Source: Symsagittifera roscoffensis (taxonomy: Eukaryota; Xenacoelomorpha; Acoela; Convolutidae). Taken from it: DNA of 64,000 bases. The notes below the pieces were generated by a model that was not told the origin of the DNA, ran no database searches, and saw nothing but the letters and a program-made list of their open reading frames with translations. Location of the stretch: assembly GCF_963678635.1 (NCBI RefSeq), contig NC_087062.1, positions 95,085,845 to 95,149,844 on the forward strand, written 5' to 3'. The position numbers were made by a program, and so were the translations under genes. Positions 30,681 through 39,863 of the stretch are shown piece by piece; the stretch's first letter is position 1; each line of letters starts with the position of its first letter.

Positions 30681-33529
30681 TCAATCGTCTCCCCGGTCTT
30701 GCAGCAGATTTTGTTCTACCTTTTTACCTTCCTTATCCTGGTCCACAAAGGTGACGGTTTTCTTTCGCTTGCTGCTCCCCTGTTCTCTCTGTCCGTAGGA
30801 AGTACTAGTTAAAATCTCTTGGGGTATTGAGGATACTAGTTGCTGAACTATTGTCCTACAATCCCTCTCGTTCTCTTCGTGCTGTCGTCTGGACGGCATG
30901 ATCTTCACCTTCTCACTAACTGTTAGCGATGCCACTGCTGCTGTCCACTCGGGGTCATCTCTGGTCACTTCACTTTCTAACAATACACCCAGCATCCGCA
31001 TCACTTGCACCGTTTTATCCAATAATGAGAGGCTGTTTATGTTCATGCGAGAGAGTTCTTGCTGGAGCAGGTTCGAGCGCAGCAACAGATCCAAGGGGAC
31101 TGGGTCCTCCTTGGATAGGATCTTTATCTCGGCTGCTTTCTCTACAGGTAACTCAGGGTGCCCTGGAATTGGATGTCCAGACTTATCCAACCATCTCGTT
31201 AAGGGAAGCGCTTCATAAGTTTCTTTGTCCAGAAACGAGAATCCCTCCTTTTTTTCCGCCTGATTGGCCTGCTTCTGTTCCAATCTTTCATAGAACTCAG
31301 TTTTCTTGCTGAGGCTATCAGCATTCTGGTGTTTGTCACGCATCCTGTGCTCGATTATCATGTGGTAGCCATCCAATCTCACTATCCATCTACCAATGTA
31401 ACTCTGATCCATCGAGTAGGTCTTTAACCAGTATAACGCTCTGTTGTCCACGCGTAACTTAAAGGAAGCGCTCCCCAATTATGCACGGTACTTTTCCACG
31501 AAAGTGACTACTGCAAATATTTCTGCTTTTGGTGCGCCATATTTCATCTCAGTGTCACTCAAGACCTTGCTGCCGTATGCAATGGGACGGAGAACCGTTC
31601 TTCCATTCCATTCTTGCTCCTGATGCAATACTCCTGAGATGGCTACTACCGATGCGTCTGTGTCAAGAACATATTTGCCTTTTTCTGTAGGCATGCCTAG
31701 CACTGGCGCTTCGCACAGTTCCCGCTTTATGTTCTCGAAGGCAACCTGTGCTTCATCGTTCCATTCGAACTTTTTCCCTTTGTTGCGCATCAGCTTTTGC
31801 ATTGGATACACCATTTCCGCATATCCTTTTATGAACTCACGGTAATAATTGGAAAACCCTAGGAAGCTCAGGAGCTGTGTGTCCGTTCTGTCAACACCCG
31901 CCTTCCATGTCAACACTGCTTCCACTGCTTCCGGGTCCGGCCTCACACCATGCCTGTCCACCATCCTTCCCAGGTACTTAATCGAATCCCTAAGGATTTC
32001 GCATTTCGATGGTTTGCACTTCAAGCCTGCTCTTTTCATACATCCAAAGACCTCATCGAGCCTATCAATGTGGTCTTCCAGGGTTGGTGTCGCTATGACT
32101 ACGTCATCCACGTATTACATCACGAGATTCCCGTACTTCTTGGTCACTCTGGTCAAAGCCTGAGCCATCAGTCTTTGAAAAGTGGCCGTTGCATTGCACA
32201 AGCCGAAGGGCATCCTCTTCCACTGGTACAATCCCAATTCGCACGCGAATCCGGTTTTCTCTCTATCCTTCTTCCGCAGAGGGACCTGCCAGAAGGCAGA
32301 ACCCAAGTCCAATGTGGTGAAGAACTTGGCATCACCAAGCTTAGAGAGGCTCTCGTCTATTCGCGGTATCGGGTACGCATCTTTTATCGTTACCGCGTTC
32401 AATTAGCGAAAGTCGCAACAAAATCTTAGCTGCCTCCTTTCTTTTTCGCCATTACCACTCCGCAAGCCCACGGCGATTTCGAGGGTTCTATCATGTCGTA
32501 GTCGAGCAGCATTTCAATTTCTGCTCGGCACGCTTCCGATTTGTGTGGCGTCATTCGCCTCGCGCCTTCTCTGTGCGGAACGGCACCTTCTTCCAGTTCA
32601 ATTTCGTGTTCGACGAAGTTACATCAACCGATATCCGCTTTATGTTTTTAAAATACATCTGCGTTCCGATTTAAAAAGTCCCGCAATTTTTCGAAATCTC
32701 CCTCACCTATTTTCCCTTTTAAATGTTCTATCTCTGGCAAAACCGGTTTATCAGATTCTAGTTCGTATGACGAGGGGCGTTCCGGAAAATTCAAGCAGCT
32801 CGATAAGCCGTCGTCTGTTTCGGATTTCACTGAAAACAATTTATGAATAGATTTAAATTCATTAATCCTCTTTAAAATTTTATCTTTGTTGGCATGATAA
32901 GGACAGTCTTTCACACTATGTTTCTTCAAGTTTTGTGTCTCCTCATAGTCGGTCCTCATCGGCAAAGCGTAACCAAGCTTCTTTCCACGCTGGATTGAAA
33001 CCGTGGTGTCCAGTGTGTTCAATAACACACTGACACACAGTCCGTTTTGCGTTACCGAGAAGCTCCGGCCTAAAACCACCGAACTCTGACTATTTGGATT
33101 CGGTACTAAGCAAACCTGTTTACTATCACTTAACGAATTCAATTTTCTCATTCTAAAAATTGCCACCACAGCTTGTCCTGGCTGTAGTTTTACTGTTCTA
33201 TCTAAAAAAATTGGCACCTTGTTTTCGTCTGTTTTTATCCTATTAATTGGTTTCTTAACATACTTCCGGTCCGGGTTTCTAATCCGTATCAGACCGTTGT
33301 TCAATTCAATCATCACGTCAAATTCCTGACAAAATCTCTGCCCAAGATGAATTAATCGGCGTCGTCCAAATTTTCTACCACCAGGAAGCTCATCCAAAGA
33401 TCCCGTCCTCCCATGTGGAGGACCCTTATTGGTGTTCTTCCGGCTACGTAGATCGCTACTCGATTGGCGGCGGCCAGTCGGAGATTCGTTGGAATTAGAT
33501 CTTCCCTCGCGAAGCCCATTCTTTCCCAA
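30681..33529 (-). pseudogene. pol: pol of copy B: reverse transcriptase and RNase H (broken)
   Basis: From high to low coordinates: linker after protease, RT with LDLGSAFWQV (about 32280) and MPFGLCNAT (about 32180), YVDD (about 32100), RNase H with DTDAS (about 31665) and VDNRALYWL (about 31450). Lesions: a frameshift near 33330 just after protease; the KKKGG frameshift near 32430 shared with copy A; TAA at about 32402 where copy A has TAC; TAA before YVDD; TAA at 31479-31481 (both shared with copy A); and a deletion near 30690 that separates it from the integrase frame. The 32111-31900 part is essentially identical to copy A. Confidence 0.9.
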
Positions 33530-33711
33530 GTTTTTATTGGCATCACACTCACTACCGCTCCTGTGTCCAGAAGCCCTGTGACTCCGATTTTCGTTCCGTT
33601 GGTGTCGAGCAGATGTGCGGTCAGATCTGCTTCATACCCAATGTGTACTGCATCTTGTTCCATCATGGCGTCATGGCCGATCCTGCGGACTTTGAGTTCC
33701 TCTTCACCCAA
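33352..33711 (-). pseudogene. Retropepsin-like aspartic protease, copy B
   Basis: The protease of the element, which would cut Gag-Pol. The active-site motif GLLDTGAVVSVM is at about 33560-33590, followed by MPIKTWERMGF and the flap region; a C-terminal ILGRDF-like stretch lies just past a TAA at about 33352. The frame is closed by TAA at the upstream end (33712-33714, between GQI and LGEEE) and at the downstream end. The unit is 119 codons, normal for a retropepsin monomer that works as a dimer. Confidence 0.85.
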
Positions 33712-34302
33712 TTAGATCTGCCCCATCTGGTCACTGTCTGTTGTTACATGAGTCCTAGTGTAGATACTGATCCCATCCACGTTCAGCATCACTTGATACG
33801 GCCCATAGACCTCCAGGTAGCGTCCATGAAGTTTCATCATGCGAGGGCCACCCGTTGTTAGTAGTGCTCGCACAGCTCTCGACTCAATGCGTGGCTCCAC
33901 CTGCCTCAGATAATCTGCATATGTGTCCAAATGCATCAAAGTGAACTCGGATGGTTCACTCAGAGTTCTGATTACCTGATGTCCAGCCACTGAGATTATC
34001 GACTGTATCTTGCTTCCTTGTGGCACCATGCCGAACCTCTGACCGGAGATCACATTAAGTTTCATGCTCAAACTGCTTGGTGCTTTAGTCTCCTCGACCT
34101 CCGTTGCTTCGAATGTATTCAGTTGCTCCTGTAGTTTCTCATTCTCCAGTTCGAGTTTCACTTTTTGTTCGATCTCTTTCGTCGCCAGTTCCTGCTGCAC
34201 TCTATTTAGAGCATCCCTTGCGGCTGCCCTATAATCAATCTTGAAGTCATCGGCCGCAGTCACTGGTTCCAGTTCACTTGTCTCTTCTGTTACCGCTTGC
34301 AT
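33712..34302 (-). pseudogene. Gag-protease linker of copy B
   Basis: An open stretch of 196 codons between the zinc knuckles and protease. It contains a short coiled coil (about 34110-34200, rich in Glu/Lys/Leu) and a conserved globular part with FTLMHLDTYADYLRQVEPR. I do not recognise its fold. It is limited by in-frame TAA codons at both ends, in the same overall gag-pol region. Confidence 0.6.
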
Positions 34303-34320
34303 TTTCTTCGTCGCCAGCTC

Positions 34321-34662
34321 TTAAGGTTTGTCTTTTCTGCGTGCCTCCGCTTCACTCAACAGGCGAGCCTTGCTGGCTTTCACTCCTGACAAAGCTTCTT
34401 CATGCCTTGGATGCTTGATGTCTGCCACTGCATCCCAGAATTGCGGACAATCTGATTTAAAATGACCTTCCAAGTTGCAAAAGAAACACCTCGGGCCGAA
34501 TTTCGCAATCACTCCTCTCATGAAATCCTCATGGTCCAATTCTGACGAATCTTCGTCCTCGAGGCTAAAGCCTATTGCTTTCATGCCTTGTTTGTAAGTT
34601 GGGCATGCTGACACATGATGGTCCGTTGAACTGCAATTGGCACAAGAGCGTCTCTTGTCCAT
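34321..34662 (-). pseudogene. gag: Gag nucleocapsid with two CCHC zinc knuckles, copy B
   Basis: Two CX2CX4HX4C motifs: CANCSSTDHHVSAC (about 34600-34645) and CFFCNLEGHFKSDC (about 34450-34490), the RNA-binding nucleocapsid signature of LTR elements. Separated from the capsid segment by a TAG (34676-34678) and from the linker by a TAA (34318-34320), both in a stretch that otherwise reads through. Confidence 0.9.
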
Positions 34663-34677
34663 ATCATCCCTCGGTTT

Positions 34678-35703
34678 CTACCAGTTGTTCCCTTGGTTTG
34701 CTGGCCCATTGTTAAAATTGCCATAATTGTTCTTATAATAACCAGATCTCGAAGGAGGTTTCAATAAAAGATATTCCTTTGACTTGAGCCTCAACTCTTC
34801 TGGTGTTGGCGCATTGGTTGATAGTGGTGTGTAATGCGTTGCCAGCATTGTCCGAAGTTCATCATTCTTCACACCATCGATGAATTTTGAGGCTACTGCC
34901 AGGTTCATCCTTCGGTTTGACTCATCCGGTTGGCTGCGTCTTCTCAGCATTTCTAAGTCATCCAGAAACTTGTCTATCGTTTCATCCTCTCGTTGCCTCC
35001 GTTTCTCGAAGCGCATCATCGCTTGGTGCCCCTGCAGCCCTGATCCGAAACGGTTTAACAAGATTTCGAAGATTTTCTCAGCTGTGTCACGCTGATATTG
35101 CTTCTTGGCCATGACACAGTTCAGGGCTGTCCCTTCCAAGTTACTGGTGAGCGCACTGCATTCCTGTCTTTCCGACAAGTCCTCTTCCTCGAAATGCAGT
35201 TTCATTACCTCTATCCAGGTACTAATACAGCCATCAGATTCGTCTTTATAGCATCTTGGTTTCTTAAAGACTCTTCTGGACGTCTCACTGCGTTCATTGG
35301 TTCTGGATAACCTTGTAAGGAATGTCTCTAAAGACCTGTTTAGGGGTTCAAAGGCTGTGGCCATTGCCGTAGCATCTCTCGAGTGCCCCGCTTGAGTTTC
35401 ATCACATCTTGTCGAAGGCTCTGTATTCGGTGCATCCCTGCAATCCGAATCGCCGTGAGTGTTTCCCCCTTGGCCCACATGACTCCTCCCTGGGCTCGCA
35501 TGTCTCCTGTTACCGGAATCACTTCTCCCAGTCGCATGCGTGCCTTGCGTTGGTCGTTCGTTAGAGGTCTGTCTGTTCCCCGATGAACTTGCTCTACTGT
35601 TCGGGCCCCATGTTCTATTATCCCTTGTGGCATAGCCTGATGAACTGCACTTACCTCTAGTGGATCCATATGTCCTCCTCCTTTGATAGTCATTGAAGTT
35701 CAC
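34678..35703 (-). pseudogene. gag: Gag capsid segment, copy B
   Basis: 341 codons with a Ser/Thr/Gly-rich, Arg-rich N-terminal half and then a retrotransposon-gag-type capsid core: WIEVMKLHFEEEDL, SNLEGTALNCVMAKK and FEILLNRFGSG, with ETIDKFLDDLEMLRRRS downstream (about 34900-35250). This forms the particle shell. It begins as a -1 frame relative to the upstream gag segment, with which it overlaps by four bases (GTGA, 35700-35703). Confidence 0.8.
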
Positions 35704-37058
35704 CTTCGGCTCCTGTCGGGACCTCCCGAGTTCGGTTCCCCTTCTTTCGGTCCACTCCTGCTGCCTAGTAGCCCGTCCAACCTATCCATGATAGCCTGAG
35801 TTCGCCTCTCCATCATCGCGTCTATCTTTGTGTCAAGAGTCCCAAGAGACTGCTCTTGCTGAATTCTTAATTTCTCCATGTCGTCTCTTAAGCGTAACAC
35901 TCTCTGTTCCGCTTCTCTTGTCATTCTCGACAAGTTCTTCGCTATGTGCTCGTCCGTTCTTTCTTTCAAGCGTTTTTCGCTCTTACCAACTTCTTGTCTA
36001 TTGCGGTTTATTTCTTCCCGCAGACTTTCCCTTTCAATGTGAACTGCTCTCTCTAGTTCACTCATTCTTATGGACATCTGTTCATTTTGTTCTCCTATAT
36101 TGCCCACTATGTTGTTCAAGGCTTCTTCTAGTGCTGCCCCGTTATCCACGAGTGGCGTCACTAGTGGTGGTGTAACCCTGTCGGTCCCAGGTAGCTTCGT
36201 GCTGGTCGAGGTTCGGGCCTTGACTCTCTGCCTCGACGTCTTTTCATTATCCACTTCGGGATCCGCCAATGCGTTGCCTAGCCCTTTGGTTCTGCTCTCC
36301 CCAGTTTGCGGCTCTGAATTTGTCATAATCGCGAAGCCTCTCGACTGGCCTGGTGTGTTTACCTCTTTGCTTATCGTTCTCACCACACCAAATTTGTCCA
36401 TGGTTCCAGTCTCTCTTTCGACGTATGCCTCATTCTCCGGGGTCGAACTATTGAGGCTGACTTGAGATCCAAAATCCACTTGCTCTTCTTCGTCCTCCTC
36501 CTCCTCCTCCTCCTGGGATTCAGCTTCATTTCCTGTGCCCACTCCCATGGTGAATGGAAAGATGTTTCCTAAGGTGTTCCTCATTCTTTCTGAGAACAAT
36601 GAGGACGTTGTTTGTTTCTCAGTCCCGCCTGCCATCATGGTGTTGTCTGTTGGAGATCTCCTAGTTGCCACTATTTCAGTTGAAGTGTCGGACAGTTCCG
36701 ACATCTCCTCTCGATCCAATGTCCCGGTGGAAGTGGCAAAATCATGGCTCTGTTCTACCGGAGTAGATTCACTCGCCAGCCTTCTGCCTCTCCTTTCCGA
36801 TCCATGTACTTACTCGTTGTCATTCAGGGCCTGGTCCATATTGACCTCCATTTCTAACATTTCTTTTCTCTCTTCTGAGGTCTTCTGACTCCTTGTTTCA
36901 ACCATTCTGCCTGAAACCGTCTCCCCTTCGTCGGTCCGGGCTCGTTTGATCCGATCCACAAAAGGGTCGGTCATTGCTCTTCTTTGCTTTTTGAGTATGA
37001 ATTTCCTAGAGCTATTACCTCGTTTAGGTATTCTTGACTTGTCTAGACTCATTTTCAA
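35700..37058 (-). pseudogene. gag: Gag N-terminal region, copy B, with coiled coil
   Basis: Opens at an ATG at 37058 with a basic head (RIPKRGNSSRKFILKKQRR), reaches an in-frame TAA at 36810-36812, and continues in the same frame from about 36719 to 35700. The second part has an acidic run of about seven Glu/Asp residues (about 36495), then a long coiled coil (about 35830-36090). The TAA is embedded in a perfect donor-like GTAAGT (GT at 36813-36812), so it may mark a splice donor rather than a simple stop. No myristoylation signal is seen. Confidence 0.65.
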
Positions 37059-39122
37059 TTTATCACTTCTTAATGCCTATACACTCAATTCGATTGCTGG
37101 TGACCTTCTAGTTTGACTATCGATAAAAAATACCACAATACAATAAATTCTAAAAATTTCTGTTAAATAGTGACGACGAATCCTTGTATGTTATCACGTA
37201 ACAGCGTATTCACAACTTATTCACAATAATCGAGTATTAGTCGTAAGATTTGAGAAGTAGCACAGTATGATGATATCAGTCAATTTAAAAGATAGTGTAT
37301 TCACTACCCAATTAAGCACAAATTGTTGATTTAAAACCAGATATAACAAAATAAGAATAATCTTATGAAAAACGTATGTGTCTTGTACTTTTAGTCGGTC
37401 GCAGTACAATAGTCGAACTTGTTTTATAAAGAAAGAGCTTTCCCTGCTTGGTACTGCACCAAACAGACAAAACTTGAAGGCAGTATTTTTCTCAAGTGGG
37501 CGTCTATTGCACCCACCGAGTCCTATCTGCCTTCGGACTGCCCGAGCTAGACCTACTAAGATCCTCAGGGCAGTCACTTTTCACAAAAACGTATTGGGTT
37601 TCAATCCACACCAATGAATTGCGCTCTTTTTAATTTAGGCTTGGTGTCGCGAATATCCGAGTTCGGACTTATTTTGTTTCGGTCTGGTTTTTATTGAAAG
37701 GCAAGTTACCAGTGCAGTCACTGATTCCTAGCCTGTCTGCTGATAACCTTATACCTCTCACTGTACTCTTTCTTCTGTTTACCTAAGTCCTTTAATAAAA
37801 TAATACCCCTCCGGATTGGCAAAAATAGGACCCTTCCGGACTAGCAAAATTTAGACCCCTCCGGATTGGGACCCCTCTGAGTTAGTAAATATAAGACCCC
37901 TCCGGATTGGGACCCCTCCGGTTTTGTGAAAACAAGACCCCTCCGGATTGGGACCCCTCCGAATTTGAGAGAAAAAAAAAGATTTTGGACCCCTCCGGAT
38001 TGGGAGCCCTCTTGTTTTGTAAAAGTAGCTTTTCGGAGATTTCTTTCTTTTAACCTATACCCCTCCGGATACGTTCTCCGATGCTATTTTGCTTTTTCAA
38101 TTAACTAGGAAGGGTATGTGATCCTTTCCTAGACCCTTCCGGATTGAAGTTAAGCCTCTTATTTGACAATTCACGCTGACGGTGAAGGGTCTTATTGATA
38201 GCCTAACTTCGGCTCGATTAAGGTTTTCTTGTGCCTTTAGCCTTCCCTTTTCGTCTAGAACAGCCTAAAGTTACTTTATTCAACCGCTATTACGTTTTGG
38301 TAGGGGTGTAAGGGCTTTCCTAAAAAAACGTGAAGGGTCTACCCTCCCAAATTGGTGAGTTTGCTAAAAACAATCTCAAAAAAATTTCACGCTCACTTTT
38401 TCGAAAAACTTTTGGCCCTATCAGTAAGCTCAGCTAATTTCTGATCTATTGGTACCAAGATCAACTGGATATGCCCAGTAGTTCCAAAGTTATTAACCAA
38501 AACGTCTTTTTTCTAAAGTCAAGAAATTTCTCTCTTATAGGTTCCGCCTAACTTTTTCCGCAATTCTGTTCTTTTCGACCTAAAATTATTGATCCGAGCT
38601 CAGAAGGCCTATACTCTTCTAATTCAATGCAAAAGACCCGATCTAAAACGCTTTAGTTGAAAAATGTTTTGAAAAACTATGCTACCTAGACCCCTCCGGA
38701 TTGATGAATCCACCAAATCAAACACTTTAAATTCGATTTCTCTGCAACCCGGAGGGCTTTCAGGTAGCGGGTTTTGAAACTTGTAGAATCACTAGTGGAC
38801 GTTGTCCGTACAACTATTTTTACTGTTGTAACTCAAAAATTTCAAAAAATTTTCTGAATTTTTAGTGTTTCGGTTTCTCAAAAATCACGAAAATTCGGTT
38901 TTTGGTTCCAAAATAGTTCCAACCACTTCCGAACTAAACTTAACCGGTTTTATCTATTATAGTAGTGCAATTACGATGTAACACACTACTTTAGCGCTTT
39001 TTTCCGTTTCAAAAATTATCGATATCTCAAAAATCGCGACTTGTGGGGGGATCAAAATATCGCTATTTTGACCCCAAAAAACCGGTCTGTTTTTGTTGTT
39101 TTTCACTGAAATTTTTTTTCAC
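37059..39122 (-). repeat. Long leader between 5' LTR and gag, with CCTCCGGATT repeats and possible primer site
   Basis: About 2 kb without a gene. Positions 37805-38000 hold about eight loose repeats of ACCCCTCCGGATTGGG; single copies lie at 38060, 38143 and 38690, and a related hairpin occurs in all three LTRs. At 37596-37613 the element strand reads TGGTGTGGATTGAAACCC one base after ...AATTCA. That layout, CA then TGG, is how an LTR end and tRNA primer site usually look. If so, the real 5' LTR would be 39863-37615 (about 2.25 kb), but I cannot match the 18 bases to a known tRNA, and the 3' LTRs do not show this part. Confidence 0.45.
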
Positions 39123-39863
39123 TCAAAACACTCAAATTAACTAGATTACATGCAGAAATAGTGAGCTCATGGCTGGGTCTCAGTATCCCCAGACCACGAG
39201 GTCACTCCTAAAATCAGGGCTACTACTACTTATTGAATTATTATTGTTTTTGTTCAGTAGATAAAAATCATCATCTCCATCGAAGATGGATCAACCCTTT
39301 CCCCCAACTCCTAGCTTCTCATCTAAGTAGAATGAATTCAGATGTTAATTAAATTCAACTCAGGACATAATAGGGAAGGTAAAAGTTTATATAAGTTAGT
39401 AAAAGTTCCAGTCCCGAGACCCCTCCGGATTCCTGAATCCGGGGAAATAAGGCCCTTATTCTCCTTCCGGAAGGCTGATTTTCCACCCTTCACCGTTGTT
39501 TGCAACGGCCTAGCAACTATTGTAGCGACACAATAGTTGCAACTCGGAATGGTCTCTGCTATTCCTGCAATCTGTTGTTGTTTCTCAATCACAATTTTCG
39601 TTGTTATCGCTATCGTCACTATCGTTGTTGCGTTTTTCTTCCAGTTTTCTGCCAAAATGGCCGTTTCTGACGTTTCTCAGAAATATGACGTCATACTTCG
39701 AATTTTTAAAATTTCAAAATACCAGAATATCTTGACCTTCACCGTTTTTCTAATCGTCCCAATAACGTTGTTAATTGCTTAAAACCGTCAATTCGGAAGG
39801 TTCGCTGCTAAAAACTCGAATATGCCGAATCTGCATTTTGATCCATTCTGGTCGAATGTCACA
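39123..39863 (-). repeat. 5' LTR of copy B (homologous part)
   Basis: Direct repeat of 16643-17393 and inverted repeat of 15574-16313. Element-sense start is TGTGACATTCGACC at 39863. It contains the TATA-like TTATATAAAC (39388-39397), a CCGGATTC/GAATCCGG hairpin (about 39424-39443) and a CAACTATTGTAGCGACACAATAGTTG hairpin near 39516-39541 that could form in RNA. Nearly identical to the copy A LTR. Ends at 39123, where homology to the other LTRs stops. Confidence 0.85.

Larger units (their letters stand above)
1..33151. repeat. Giant inverted repeat (palindrome), arms of about 16.5 kb
   Basis: Arm A is 1-16469 and arm B is 16486-33151, with a non-matching 16-bp spacer at 16470-16485. The first bases of the window match the reverse complement ending at 33151, so arm A probably continues upstream of the window. 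The arms hold the two retrotransposon copies tail to tail. Identity judged by eye is patchy: essentially 100% over about 200 bp around 1030-1235, about 97% through RNase H, about 98% around 13.65-13.89 kb, about 92% in integrase and near 12.1 kb, and about 80-90% in LTR and 3' non-coding parts. Copy A also lacks about 0.3 kb that copy B has near 27.85-28.15 kb. The structure is seen directly. Whether it arose by inverted duplication or by two insertions is not settled. Confidence 0.93.
16643..39863 (-). mobile_element. Giant Ty3/Gypsy-like LTR retrotransposon, copy B, about 23.2 kb, LTR to LTR
   Basis: It is bounded by direct repeats of about 0.75 kb (39123-39863 upstream, 16643-17393 downstream in its own orientation), both beginning TGTGACATTCGAC in element sense. 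Inside are gag, protease, RT, RNase H, integrase, macrodomain and the giant second ORF, all on the - strand. Gypsy elements are usually 5-10 kb, so this one is exceptionally large, mainly because of the second ORF of almost 9 kb. No clean target-site duplication was found at the proposed ends, so the outer limits may be off by some bases. Gag to RT is heavily broken, while integrase-macrodomain and most of ORF2 are open for 1000 or more codons at a time. Confidence 0.88.

Noticed and set aside
35700-35703. Programmed -1 frameshift at the GTGA overlap of two gag segments.
   Set aside because: No slippery heptamer is visible, and nearby frames are broken by ordinary mutations, so decay is as likely; it needs a consensus of other copies.
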